Source: Rehmannia glutinosa (lineage: Eukaryota; Streptophyta; Magnoliopsida; Lamiales; Orobanchaceae). From it: a stretch of DNA of 64,000 nucleotides. Position 1 is the first letter of the stretch. Every line of letters begins with the position of its first letter. The position numbers and the translations under genes are program-made. Below are positions 32,873-45,184 of the stretch, in pieces. The notes beneath the pieces are model-generated. The model saw nothing but the letters and a program-made list of their open reading frames with translations. It searched no databases and was not told where the DNA came from. The stretch spans positions 85,694,477 through 85,758,476 of the forward strand of contig CM071928.1 of NCBI GenBank assembly GCA_016081115.2, given 5' to 3'.

Positions 32873-34688
32873 TTATCCACCTAAGGCCACTTATAAGGCC
32901 TTAATTATGTGATTATGAAAATATACGACTAGATTAATCACTTAACGTTTTTAGAAAGAGGGTGAAATATATTTTGCACGTCAACAAAAAGAATATTGTC
33001 AAAAATCTAAATAGAATAAAACTCATACAGATAAATTGTTCTTAGATGAAATATCAACTAGTGACTACCCCTTATGTTCATTATTATCCTCACTAATAAA
33101 GTATCAATTAATAAGATTGACTTTTTTTTTTATAAGTATTGATCAAGAAACAATTATAAATATCCTAACAAATTTGATTTATTCATTTTTTATTTCGTTT
33201 CCTCTATTTCATAAAGTAAATTTAAGTATTTTCCTTTTCTCCCAATCAAAAAATGTAAAGGAGCTATGATGATTTGATTTTGAAATCTCTCATGGAGCGT
33301 GGAGATTCCAATTTTTTCTTCTTTTGCTTTTACTTTATACTCTAAAGAACAACTTTTTGTGATAAAATTGTGTGATAATTCATAGTTATACGATTCCTTA
33401 TGTTGATGCCATGTTTGGATTTTAGTAAAACAATGAAATTGTTATTGGTTTTTTCGTATGTTTCGTAATTGAACTTAGTGGTGTAGCCACTTTAGGATCA
33501 ATGCTCGATCGCACTGAGTCTCAGAATAGCCTATTAAATTTCAGTTAGACTGCACTTAAAAATTAGTCTAACATCCATCCCATATATAAAAAAAATTGTT
33601 AAATTTTAAAAAACCAATAAATCTACTATCTTGGCCAAAAAATAAAAATCACCTAGTCTTATTAAGGTATATGAGTGAATGAATAAATGTCTTGTTTTTT
33701 TCCATGTAGAAAGATATATGTTTCAAATTTGATAATGAAGTTATCCACCTAAGGCCACTTATAAGGCCTTAATTATGTGATTATGAAAATATACGACTAG
33801 ATTAATCACTTTACGCTTTTAGAAAGAGGGTGAACTATATTTTGCACGTCAACAAAGAGAATATATTGTGAAAAAATATTAGTAGAATAAAACTCATAGA
33901 GATAAATTGTTCTTAGATGAAATATCAACTAGTGACTACCCTTATTATTATTATTTTCCTCACTAATAAAGTATCAATTAATAAGAAAATGACTTTTTAT
34001 ATAAGTAATGATCAAAAAACAATTATAAATATCCTTACAAATTTGATTTATTCATTTTTTTTATTTTAATTTGTTTCGCTTTATTTAATAAAGTGAATTT
34101 AAGTACTTCCCTTTGCTCCCAATTTTAAAAAATAATAATAAAGGAGCTGTTGGAGACAAGTAAAACTACATAGAAAAAAGGTATCCCCTACCAAAGCTAT
34201 GATGATTTGATTTTGAAATATATCATGGAGCGTGGAGATTCCTATTTTTTCTTCTTTTTTCTTTTACTTTATACTCTAAAGAACAACTTTTTTTGTGATA
34301 AAATTGTGTGATAAATCATTTTATTGTCATTTTACCTAAAAGATATCATGTTTAATTTGAATTTTTAGTAAAACAATGAAATTATTATTGGTTTTTTAGT
34401 ATGTTTCGTAATTGAATCCAGTGGTGTAGCCACTTTAGGATCAGTACTCGACTGCACCGAATCTCATAATAGCCTATTAAATTTCGGTTTGACTGCACTT
34501 AAAAATTAGTCTAACGTCCATCCCATATATAAAAAAATTGTTAAATTCTAAAAACCAATAAATCTACTATCTTTGCCAAAAAATTAAGAAACACCTGATC
34601 TTATTAAGGAATATGCATGGATGAATAATTGTCTTGTTTTTTTTTTTTCCATATAGAGAGATATATGTTTCAAACTTGATAATGAAGC
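32873..34688. repeat. tandem segmental duplication, two units of about 868 and 948 bp
   Basis: Both units begin TTATCCACCTAAGGCCAC (32873 and 33741) and end TTGATAATGAAG (33740 and 34688), head to tail with scattered differences. Unit 2 carries an extra stretch of about 48 bp (34151-34198), bordered by AGCT repeats, that is absent from unit 1. No protein family was recognised. The sequence includes a CACTGAGTCTCA/CACCGAATCTCA patch that may be an old repeat. Confidence 0.88.
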
Positions 34689-34863
34689 TATTATAAAATA
34701 TTTTTTTAGTATAAAGACCCACATAGAATTGTTGTAAGGTATGGCCTTCGAATTTGTATTTTTTTATTGTAATATTTTATGTTTTTTTAAACTTTTGACC
34801 AGACAACCACTCCGTCAAAATGGAATTATTTTTTATCGGATTGGCGGAAAATCCTGACTACGC

Positions 34864-35160
34864 TCATGATTTTTTTTTTTGTGTCGAACGATAGGCTTTC
34901 ATTAACATAAACTCAAAAGTGAAATTACAACTACAAACGAATTCTAAAGCGTGGCCAAGAAAACACCGAGATATGTCTTTTGAATGTGGGACTCCACAAC
35001 TTTCCAAAATCATGACAATGGAGGAGGAATGGCAAAACTGTAATTTTACGTGGCACGCAGTCCCTGTCATGACTGAGTAAGAATCCGTTCTGACTTCTTC
35101 GGTTCTTCCCCTATCATACATATTAATTAGTGCAGGACCACACATATTTATTAAATTAAA
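34864..35160 (-). mobile_element. probable LINE/retroposon 3' tail
   Basis: A T-run at 34869-34880 is followed by AGGCTTTCATTAACATAAAC, the arrangement typical of a minus-strand plant LINE tail. The upstream open frame of 93 aa has no domain I recognise. Low confidence. Confidence 0.35.
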
Positions 35161-35849
35161 CTTTTCAGTTCAAAAAGTTTGTTATTTTGCAAAAAGCACC
35201 CTTGGCTCCATGGAATCTATTTTGAATTTTGAGGATAAATATAAGTTTTTTCTTTATTATGGAGCATTGGAGCCCATTAGAGCCTAGAGGTGAATCAAAT
35301 CAAGACTCTCACATCACTTTTTTTTTTCTTTTTTTTCTTTTTTAATTTGGTGTGTATAGCGTTGGGGGACAAATTTGACTGTTTTCCCAATTTATTATTT
35401 TATTATTTTACACATTTATTTAATTTGAATCATTTAATTAATTGTCCGATATTATTAATTATTATTTGGTCACATATATTATTCATCCCGTGAGGTGCAT
35501 ATAGGCCTGCACGACCCATTTCATTATACTATGCCCATGCGACCCATCAACCTAGATATAAAAGGTCTCTTTTCATTCATTTGTAAGTATTCTGAATTAT
35601 TCACTCTTAAGTTTTGTCCTTTGCTCTGAAATTTCTCTCCTACACGTGCAACTGAGGGGCCTTCGTAAGACAACCTCAAGGCCCGTTTAATGCCTCCCAA
35701 AGGAGCCCTAAACTTTATCAAGGCCAAAGACATGTCCATCACCTTTGGCGTCAAAACTATATCCCAGAGACCAAGATACATCTTGACGCCATCGCGATCT
35801 CCATCATTTGGCCAATTTTGTGGTCCAATGAGGCTTGGTGACACGAGGA

Positions 35850-36320
35850 GCGTTGTAGACGTCATATTCATGAAGGCGTTCGAGAAATTAAAGCTAGATC
35901 GTGCCTAGATCGTCTCGGTGACAGCATCTCTTGTTGGGTTCATAGGAGAAGTGACTAAAGCAACATGACAGATAAGTCAATCCTTGATTCTGGGAGTGGA
36001 AAACCATTAGGACGCCACCAAGCTAATCTGATTCCTCATTGTGGATGCTCCATCTCCCTATAACACGATTTTGGGAAGGCCAAGCTTGAACTATTTCAAA
36101 GCTATCTCATCTACTGTTCACCTCAAGCTAAAGTTCCCAAAACTAGAGTAGGTGAAACTGTTGGGGACATCAAGACTACCAGAGAATGTTATACGGTCAC
36201 CTTGAAGAAGGGCAAGCTCCTGTAAAAGACAGTAGCCAAGGCCAACAATAATAGGGGTTGCAGAGCCTACTAACCCCCTCCCCCGGGAAGAACTTTGCCC
36301 CTAAGGGCCTAATATATTTT
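35850..36320 (+). pseudogene. Ty3/gypsy retrotransposon remnant (gag-protease region)
   Basis: Reading across frames and stops gives fragments such as SLVGFIGEVTKAT, FLIVDAPSPYNTILGRPSLN and STVHLKLKFP. These are the order and wording of the aspartic-protease region of plant gypsy polyproteins. Several stops and frame changes are present. The DNA upstream (35500-35850) may be further gag; the LTRs are not recognisable. Confidence 0.75.
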
Positions 36321-36399
36321 TTTGTTTATTGGGCACCTAGGGGATCTAGCCAAATTATTAGGATTCAGTCATCAAAACTCAATTTTTAGGTTCCACTTA

Positions 36400-37067
36400 C
36401 TTGTGTTTTTTATTTAGTTTATTTTTCTCAATTAAATACATAGTCAGCGGACACGTGATAATTTCCCTTACAAATTGAAAAAATCCCGAATTTGTTGTCA
36501 TGTGATCAACATTCCGATCCTAATTAGCAATTTTCAGCGAAAATCGGACTAAATATTCCAAAATTTTAAAGTTAATGAACTAATATCAAACCTTAACAAC
36601 TTAGCAGATCAGAGGTCCAAAAAAGCCAAGTTACCAAAACCAATTTTACAATTTTTTCATTTAAAATAATAAAATAAAACTTTAAACCAAACTTTAAAAA
36701 AACCTTTAAAAAACTTAAAAAAATTAAAATATAACGTAGAATAATAACCAACAACTAACTTTCAAAATATCCTTTTTCCTTCAAAGCCGCGAAAAAAAAA
36801 TGTTTTTCATCCCATCCATCCATCAGTTGTTCATAAACCCGAAAAACCTGCAAAAACTATGGCAGAAGTATATAACCTGAGATCACAAACAAAATTCATT
36901 GAATCTGGAAAGGGTTTTCTCTTTCTCCTCCCAATCCTCTGTTCCCCCCTTTTTCATTATCCATTCATCATCTCTGTCACGAAAACGAGGGAGAAGAAAA
37001 GAAACCCCAGAAAAAAAGGTTTCAGATTTTGCATACAAACTGTTTGATAAAAAGACTGAGCGATCAA
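36400..37067 (+). promoter_or_regulatory. upstream region and leader of the U-box gene
   Basis: AT-rich DNA passing into a TC-rich leader at 36900-36975 (TTTCTCTTTCTCCTCCC), as in many plant 5' UTRs. Two short upstream ATG frames lie in it (36859-37047). No confident TATA box. Confidence 0.4.
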
Positions 37068-40000
37068 ATGGTGACCAATCACGAAATCGAGAGAGACGAA
37101 GAGGATCAGGCTATGGAGGGAGGTCAGATGTCGTCGAATCCTTCAAGCCCACGTGCTCAAACCGACGAAAATGTGGTGGAAGAGATAATCGCCATTGTTG
37201 AATCCGTGAAGGCCATTGGAGAATACAGGAAGACTCAGAGGAAAGAATGCTTGAATCTTGTCAGGAGATTGAAACTTTTCTTGCCGCTTTTGGAAGAGAT
37301 CAGGACGCCGAGAGGGACGACGATCCCTGATCCCGGGATCCTGTATTTGAGGAAGCTGAAAAAGGCATTTCAATCTGCTAAGAAATTGTTGAAGTTGTGC
37401 CATGGAGGCAGCAAGATTTACCTGGTTTGTAAAATTTTGGATTTTTTTTTGATAATTCTGTGTTTTTGAATCCCTTTTTAAGAAAAAGTAATTTATTTCA
37501 AATTTCAGGCATTGGAAAGTGAGGCCATGATGGTGAGATTTCATGCTGTGTATGAAAATATTAGCCAAGCTGTTGAAGGGATGCCTTATGAGGAGCTTGG
37601 GATATCTGAAGAAGAGAAAGAACAGGTATTTTTTTGCCGGTTTATATACAAAACTCAGCTCAAGTTGGGAATTTTGTAATCGGATATACTATATTGGATC
37701 CATTATATAGAATTGAATTCTTGAATGGGTTTACAAAATGACCAAACCGTTAGAAGGGTCTCGGGTTGTCCTCAGAAAGCCCTGATACTTAAGTTAGTAA
37801 ATGATCAAAATTATATTCCAATTGACTAAAACTAGAGTCCAGAAATGGCGTACTTCGTAAATGAGACGGAAACGGCTATTTATATTTGAGACTTTGGCCT
37901 CACGGGCCTAGGATGTAATTTGGGGCTCTTGGACCTTCTACGTAATCGTGGCATTGGGTCTGAATTCGAAAATTACCTTCGTCAATTTGAAATTATCATC
38001 CGGATTATTGTTAGGGATAATTGCAAAAACACCCATGAGGTTGGGCTAATTACAAAAAAAAACAGAGATGCTTCAAAATTACAAAAAACCCCATCAGGTA
38101 TGATTATGTGTTAAATTTAAGGGGGTAACTGAAGTATTTTTATAAATAACAGGGTTTTTTTGATATGTTTTATTGCTTATGAAGGGGAAAAATGTAAGAA
38201 GGAATCAAACCTCAAGGTTTTTTTTGTAAATTTCAAAAATCTCTGGAAATCTCTGGGTTTTTTTGTAATTAGCCCAAACCTCAGGAGTGTTTTTGTAGTT
38301 ATCCCTTACTGTTAAGGATGTCCACCCTACCGTGTGAATTTCTTAAGTAGTATTAGTAGTATCCTCCCTTAAGCCACCATTTGTTTGTTGCAAAAATTTT
38401 CTTGTGAATAGTAAATGTATATGAGGTTTCTTAAACTTAATTTCAGGTTGAGCTATTGCGTATGCAGCTAAGAAGAGCCAAAAAAAGAACCGATACACAA
38501 GACATGGAACTGACAATGGATTTGATGGTGGCGTTGTCCACAAACAACGAGAGAAACGCAGACATTGCCAGTGTGGAGAGGCTAGCAAACAAGCTGTCTT
38601 TGCATACTCCTGAGGAACTGAAACAAGAAACTCTAGCCATACGAAAACTTGTTAAAGAAAGACGGGGCCTCAGTGCAGAGAGCACACAACAAATCGTAAA
38701 TCTTCTAAACAAATTCAAGAGATTAGCCGGTGTTGCAGAAAATGGCATACTGGATGATCCCGACGTGCCTAAATCTCTTACAAAAAGCATGTCCATTGCG
38801 GTTCCTAATGAGTTTTTGTGTCCGATAACGTTGGAGATTATGACGGATCCTGTTATTGTTGCAACAGGACAGGTATATTTCACACTCTTCTGTCATAGTT
38901 TTTTAACTTTACTTTTTGCTGGTTTCTAAATGTTAGCCAAAAATTCTGCTTTTAGAAGTAATTTATTATAATCGTTGAGATTCAGAAGCTGACGGTATTT
39001 GCAAATAGAAGCTGAAAGTTGATTTATTCAATAGAGAGTGTTCGATGAATAAGTTGTAAAAGTGATTTTACATATTTGTAAAATGAAACCAGAAGCAGAA
39101 TCAGAAATCTAAAATACCCCTCACTAAACTTTTGGATTCTGATTAAGTTATACAAAATTAGAAGCAACACATTTGAGAACATTAAAACTACTTTTTTTTT
39201 CCAACCAAAAGCTGACAATCACTTTTTTTCAAGTGTTTGTAAACACTCCCCTTACTAACTTTCCTATTATCACTTGTTGGGACAATGTAGACATATGAAA
39301 GAGACAGGATACAACAATGGTTGGATTCGAATCATCGAACTTGCCCAAAAACCGGACAAGTTCTTTCTCACTTGTCTTTAGCCCCAAACTACGCTCTCAA
39401 GAACTTAATCCAACAATGGTGTGAGAAAAACAACTTTCAACTTCCAAAGAAGGATGTACCTACAAGTGCAGACACCCCCTCTACGGCAGATGAAGAAAAA
39501 ATCTCGTCCTTGGTAAAAAACCTGTCATCGAATAAGTTAGACGAGCAGAGACACGCCGTGGAGAAAATTCGCCTACTATCCAAAGAAAGCCCCGAAAACA
39601 GAACATTAATCGCCAATTCTGGAGGAATTCAACTCCTTGTTCAGCTTTTATCCTATCCTGATTCGAAAATCCAAGAACACGCCGTTACATCCCTTTTGAA
39701 TCTGTCGATCGACGAATCCAACAAGAAACTCATATCCACAGAAGAAGCGATTCCAGCTATAATAGAAATCTTACAGAACGGAAGAGTCGGAGCCAAAGAG
39801 AATTCAGCTGCGGCATTGTTCAGCTTATCGATGCTCAACGAGAACAAGGTCAAAATCGGAATTTTAAACGGGATCCCACCACTGGTCGATTTGTTAAAAA
39901 CCGGAACAATCAGAGGGAAAAAGGATGCTGTTACTGCACTTTTCAACCTCTGTCTCAACCCTGCTAACAAAACCAGGGCTATCGAAGCTGGAATCGTGAC

Positions 40001-40346
40001 ACCGTTGTTGAAAATACTCGACGACAAGAAAATGGAAATGGTTAACGAGACGCTCTCTTTGTTGCTAATCCTCGCGTCGTGTTCGGACGGGAGACGAGAG
40101 CTCGGACAGCTCCCGTTCATCGAAACGCTGGTGAATCTGATCCGAGACGGTACTCCAAAGAACAAGGAATGCGCGACCGCGGTTTTGCTCGAGCTGGGGT
40201 CGAATAATCGGAATTTGATTCTTGCTGCATTGCAGTATGGTGTTTATGAACACTTAGTTGAGATTTTTGAGAAGGGTACTGAGAGAGGTCAGAGGAAAGC
40301 TAACTCATTGCTGAGGTTGATGAGTCAAGCTGAACAAATCCCATGA
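37068..40346 (+). CDS. U-box/ARM-repeat E3 ubiquitin ligase, PUB13/PUB14-like
   Basis: Four exons: 37068-37424, 37509-37625, 38447-38872 and 39291-40346, all phase 0 with GT..AG borders, giving 651 aa. The N-terminal ~270 residues form the helical UND region (VKAIGEYRKTQRKECLNLVR, GGSKIYL). The U-box begins near residue 278 (PNEFLCPITLEIMTDPVIVA) and continues in exon 4 (TYERDRIQQWLD, CPKTGQ). It is followed by ARM repeats from about 375 to the end (IQEHAVTSLLNLSI, AKENSAAALFSLS, GKKDAVTALFNLC). Members ubiquitinate targets chosen by the ARM region; in PUB12/13/14 and rice SPL11 these include immune receptors and cell-death regulators. The target here is unknown. The start is the first ATG in the open exon; MEGG, 15 codons on, is an alternative. 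No lesions. Confidence 0.94.
38014..38305. mobile_element. foldback MITE, type A, in the second intron of the U-box gene
   Basis: A 292-bp palindrome, flanks TTATTGTTA and TTACTGTTA (8 of 9). Confidence 0.9.
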
Positions 40347-40632
40347 TCAAAAACACTTAGTTGTAAATAGAGAAAACTGTCATCTTTTGTGTGAATAGGA
40401 GTATATATATGTGTGTACTTAATTTGTGCATGTTTCTGTGTTGTGTTTTCTAGCAATCATATTTAAGTGTATGGTTATCTGGTGTACTATCCAACAACAT
40501 CATGCTTTGTAGATATACACTTAATTCCAATGTTACAAGTTGTATCTCATGTTGTGTTTCACAGATACACACAATGTATAAAATAATATTTTTTTAAATG
40601 TGTATGAGTTAGATACACTTGAAATGTATGAA

Positions 40633-40989
40633 GGGAAAAATGCAAAAATGGTCCTGTAACTTTACCTCGTTGGCAATTTTGGTCCTGTCCGATTTGAGTT
40701 TTGCAAATCTAGTCCTACAACTTTAAAATCCGCACATTTTTTTTATCTTTTTTTTTACGAGTTAAATTAAGTTATAAGACCAATTTTACTCATAACGGGT
40801 CCAAGTCAGACTCATAACGAGCCATGTGCCAATCACATGACCTTTTGTGGCCGGAATTTGTAGCTCCGGTCAATTGAGGACCAAAATTGCGACAATTTTA
40901 AAGTTATAGGACTAGATTTGCAAAACTCAAATCGGACAGACCAAAATGCCAACTAGGTAAAGTTTACGGACCATTTTTGCACTTTTCCC
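40633..40989. mobile_element. foldback MITE with 10-bp TSD AATGTATGAA
   Basis: The ends GGGAAAAATGCAAAAATGGTCC-like and GGACCATTTTTGCACTTTTCCC are inverted, and the arms match for about 115 bp each around a loop. The 10-mer AATGTATGAA is exactly duplicated at 40623-40632 and 40990-40999. A 9-10 bp duplication suggests a Mutator-like origin, but the sequence is unrelated to the GGGATAATTAC family. It lies about 290 bp after the U-box stop codon. Confidence 0.9.
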
Positions 40990-41397
40990 AATGTATGAAT
41001 TAATTAACGTTTAGTTTAGTTGGTGTTGAATAAAGGGTGCCAGATCAGGCTCAAATGACAAAGATTCTTCATGGAATGACTATTTGCACGACCAATATAG
41101 ATAGGAAAAATCATAAAAACAAAGAAAGAAAATAAAGAAATAAATTTCTTCCCCATTCTCCATTGGAAAGATATGGAGGATGGGGAAAACGTTGGAATTA
41201 TATTTCATCTCGTATTTCAATTATCTTAAATGCACGTCAATTACAAATTAATGATATAATCAATACATTTGGCATGTCGGGATGATATTTGGAATACGAG
41301 GTGATATTTCGAGCTATATTGCTTTGAAAACTGGAGGCTGACTGGAGCCAATTTCAATGCTTAGATTGATTGTCAATTTAAAGAATGTTTAATTTTA

Positions 41398-41665
41398 GAG
41401 ATAATTACAAAAAAACTCGTGTTGTTTAGAATCAGATACCTGAAAATTGCAAAAAAAAAAAACCTCGAGGTTGTTTCTGTCTTGTATTTTCTCCCTTCAT
41501 AAACAAAAAAAAATTCCAAAAACTCGTAATAATTATAAAGAAACTATAGTTACCTCCTTAAATTTAAGAAATAAGCAAACATGATGTTGTTTTTCGTAAT
41601 TTTGAAACATCTCCAATTTTTTTTTAATTAGCTCAAACCTCAAGGGCTTTTTTTGTAATTATCCC
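41398..41665. mobile_element. foldback MITE, type A, intergenic
   Basis: A 268-bp palindrome GAGATAATTACAAAAAA...TAATTATCCC, flanks matching at 6 of 9 positions. Confidence 0.8.
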
Positions 41666-42440
41666 TAAGGTTTAATACAAAACAAAAACAAGGAAAATGA
41701 TAGACCTAAAACATAGGTATCTAATGTATACCATCTTAGACATTAATGATAATGTGTCATTGTTCTAGTTGTGTCTAAAACAAGTTGTTCAACATATAAA
41801 AGTGAAGAAAATTACCTGTCAAAAAAAAAATGAAGATAATTGATATCTTTCCTTTTTCGGCTTGTGATAATGTCACCCAACCGCAAGTTCTATGTTTGTT
41901 GTACATCTCAATCATAATTCATTCTCAATTATACATTTTTCAATATATTACACAATCCCAAATATATAAAAAAAAAATTGACATAGTAAAATCTCTGTTG
42001 TGCCCTTTAAAATTCATCTGACTAAAGTTTGACTACTATTTAATTCCTAATTCTCCATAGAGTGACGTCATAAATTATTTTTCAGTCCAAAACAAGATTT
42101 TGTTAGTTTCATGTTTTTCTTAATAATAACTTTTGGTCCAACGAACACTTGCTACTTTAAGTTTTTTTTTTTTTTAATCTGGTAAATCCAAATAATTTAA
42201 ATAAACACGTGAAATCAAATCTGGAGCGTTGATCTCTTTTATAAGTAGTGATTGTGTGACGCTCAATGCCGAAGAGGGCGGTGAGTCATCCCAATACAAG
42301 AGAGGCATGGACAAAGAACGACTCCTAGCTGGCTTCTCAATGGAGAAAAACATGAATGAAACGATCTCACACCCGAATAATAGAAGATTCTGAAACTGTG
42401 TTGTATGAGAGTTAATATTATACAATGGATGAGAACTTAA
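41666..42440. other. intergenic AT-rich DNA, nothing recognised
   Basis: No gene, no repeat of the families described here; a T-run at 42162-42176. The small minus-strand open frame at 42174-42425 has no recognisable domain. Confidence 0.5.
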
Positions 42441-42800
42441 AAGATTTGATATTTACGACCTATCATGGAAGATTCTGAGACTGTATTGTATGAGAGTTTA
42501 TATTGTACAATTGATGAGAGCTTAAAAGATACTATACCAACAAAATGCATCTTATTTTGGGAGCCCATCACATCAAAACACCGTATTTAAGTTTGCTTGA
42601 CTTGGAACAATTATTAGATGGATGGATGATGACCCATGGGAAGAAGCTTACAATTATTGGATGGATGACCTATTGGAAGTTTACCTAATTTGCACGTGAG
42701 TGAGGATCGATCGTACTGATAAATACTCGTGTTGGTTTGTAAGACCAGTTCTCGATCTCAATTATCATCACATGTTGTCCAATAAATATTGTAGTAAAGA
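42440..42800 (+). mobile_element. degraded Cassandra-like LTR
   Basis: The order GAGCTTAAAAGATACTATACC, TGCATCTTATTTTGGGAGCCC, CACATCAAAACACCG, TTTAAGTTTGCTTGACTTGG, GATGACCCATGGGAAG, GTGAGTGAGG and ACTCGTGTTGGTTTGT is that of a Cassandra LTR, with the 5S-like block at about 42562-42655. It seems to be a single, worn LTR; a second GATGGATGACC patch suggests an internal duplication. No target duplication found. Confidence 0.65.
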
Positions 42801-43039
42801 GACCTCGAACGATTGTCATTTAAATATTGTATTGAGTGACGAGATCTCGAAGGCAGGCCTTTACAGATTGTCTAATAAATATTTTATACGGATATTTGAG
42901 ATGTCATATTTTGTAGGGCAAAATACAATACCCCAAACTTTGCCCTATATCTCGTTTATTCTCCTAAACTTGACAAAGTAACACTTACCCCCGAATTAAC
43001 TATGAGGTTTTCAAAAAATTAAAAAGAAAAAATAGGCGT

Positions 43040-43923
43040 GATATAAAATGACCTGAGCGCCCTCTTTTTTGAAAACCTCCTTCCCCTCGCGCCGTCTCTC
43101 ATCCCCGCTCTTCGTCTTCCCTACTCCGATCTGTTGCTTACCCTCCTACGGTGAGTCTCCCTCCGTTTCCCTGCAATTTCATCTACCACTGTGCTATTCT
43201 TTTCAGTTGCCACCGCTTTCAGTTACTCTTTCCAAAATTGAAATGATTTATGTTTTTTCTTTTATATATACTGTTGAGGATTTTATTTGAATCTTGAAAT
43301 TCTTTTAGGGTTCTGTGGAATTTTTACTTTTACTTTTCCGAGCGAAGAAGGTAAAGTGTGTCGTAAATGCGCACGTGTTGAATTTTTTTTAAAGTGAATT
43401 TTGAATAATTTATTTTTTAAATCTTGCCTTTTTTTTGTTCTTTTAAAATTGGAAATAATTAAGAGGGTTTTGGGAAGCCTAAGTAGAAAATTATTAGATT
43501 TTATTTTCCCTGTTTGGGTGTTAGTTTGTTGAATTTGTTAGTCAAACCCGCGCTGAAATCTGTAAATAGTGATTGTTCTTGAAGGGGGGAGCTGCAATTA
43601 ATAATCAACATCAATTTATTTTAAGGATGGGATTGTTTTTTTTTTTTTTTTTGAAATTAAGGATGGGATTGTTAAAGTTGTCTAATTTGTGTTGAGCTGA
43701 GATTTTTATAAATCTTTTAAATTTTGTGGAAATTAGATGTGCTGATTCTCCGTTTCCTTAACTGGTTCTGGGACTCATATCCTGTATTTGTTTTGATTGT
43801 TGTTGAAATGTGCAAATATATGTAGTCTTACGTTTGATTTGAAGAAATAGTATAACCTCATTTTGCTGTTGATCAGTCCCTAGGTTGAGATTCCAAGTAA
43901 GTTTACTTCAATCGACTTCGTTA
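43040..43923 (+). promoter_or_regulatory. leader and probable 5' UTR intron of the 282-aa protein gene
   Basis: A CT-rich exon-like stretch (43065-43150) ends in CCTACG|GTGAGT. An acceptor (TGTTGATCAG) lies at about 43868-43877, 46 bp before the ATG. The intron would be about 726 bp with a T-run at 43630-43652. Inferred from splice signals only. Confidence 0.55.
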
Positions 43924-45184
43924 ATGATCAATACCGAACGCAACGGTAATGGAGTGGGCAATGGCGGGACCGCAGCCGCCATTCCCGCTCACGATAAGCA
44001 ACTGCCTAGTGCTCCGAAAAAGACTGCACTGAGAGATGTGCAGAATGAAAATGTGGGTTCAGTTCATAAGCAGCAAGAGAGTTTACTTCCTGGAGGAGGG
44101 AGACCAAGTGTTGACACGATTAAGGTTTGTGGGACTAAACGGCTTACACCCGAGCGCCCTTCGAGTTCCCAGGGTCTTTCGTCCTTGGCCTATAACGGTA
44201 CAAACGAGAATGTCATGAACGCGCGTAGGAGATTCGAGTTAGAACTCGGGAGGGGAAGACTTCAGAGCAATATCGAAAAAAGCTCGGATTATTCGGAATT
44301 AAAGAACTCAGGCCAATTGCGGCAGGAAATTGCTCAAAAGACGACCCAGAAGAGGGATAATAATAATCTGACAGCAACCATGACCTTTTCAAGTAACGGT
44401 CCATCAATCCCCAGTTCTTTTGGTAAGCACGGTAATAGCACTTTAGCTGTTAAGGTTTCTCCGGAGCTTCCTCGTACTGTTGATTATAAGGTCACCGGTG
44501 ATCAGCTAAGAACAGAACGCTTCATTCGCCTCCAGAAGTTTCTGAAGCAATGTGATGAGGCAAACCAAAGAGAGTACACTCAGAGTGAGTTCTTTGTCTT
44601 ACCGTGCGTTTGGTGGATGTTATGTTCATGTGTTATTATTTGTCATTCACAATTAATGCGGTTGGTTTGTTCTGATTTGCATCAGTGCTTCTGCATTTAT
44701 CCCCTTCTGAGCTTAGTAAGCATGCCGTGGAGTTGGAGAAACGAGCAATCCAGTTGACAATAGAGGAAGGTATAGAAAATTCGGATTTATTGACATTTAT
44801 TTGGTTCCTTATAATTTGTTTGTGAATTCCTATTTTTGTTTGGTATTTGAGCTTGTTAATAGTCTTAAACATTTGGTATGACATTTTGGGCTGCAAAGTT
44901 GACTAAACTAGAAGAATTATTAGTTTTGTGGATGCAACTTGAGCTATATATTGTGAAATTATCCAAAAATAGCTTATAAGCTCAGGCAAACGCCCTTTAG
45001 TTATTACAAGTTCTTGCGTAGTTTTGTCAATTTGTCCGATAACATTGTTAAAGCCTCTGTAAACTCGTCGTGTATTACAGGCAATGAGATGCAACGGATG
45101 AAGGCGCTGAATATTTTGGCGAAATCTTCCCCGGCAAAAAAATTGATACAATCAACTCAGTTACTGCAATCAAATAAACGGTAA
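43924..45184 (+). CDS. uncharacterised plant protein, 282 aa
   Basis: Three exons: 43924-44584, 44686-44769 and 45081-45184, with phases 1 and 1 matching across both introns. I do not recognise a named family. The first 200 residues are polar and low in complexity, with basic stretches (RRRFELELGRGRLQ, KTTQKRD), so probably disordered. Residues 205-282 are predicted helical and look like the conserved part: ERFIRLQKFLKQCDEANQRE, then LHLSPSELSKHAVELEKRAI and EMQRMKALNILAKS. There is no signal peptide or membrane segment. A nuclear or cytoskeletal role would fit the composition but is a guess. The upstream in-frame TTG at 43885 is not used as a start. A broken duplicate of its last two exons lies at 52419-52880. 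Confidence 0.8.

Noticed and set aside
37143..37568. A 141-aa minus-strand open frame
   Set aside because: Antisense to U-box gene exons 1 and 2 and the intron between; it is a shadow of real coding sequence.
39653..40165. A 170-aa minus-strand open frame
   Set aside because: Antisense shadow of the ARM-repeat exon.
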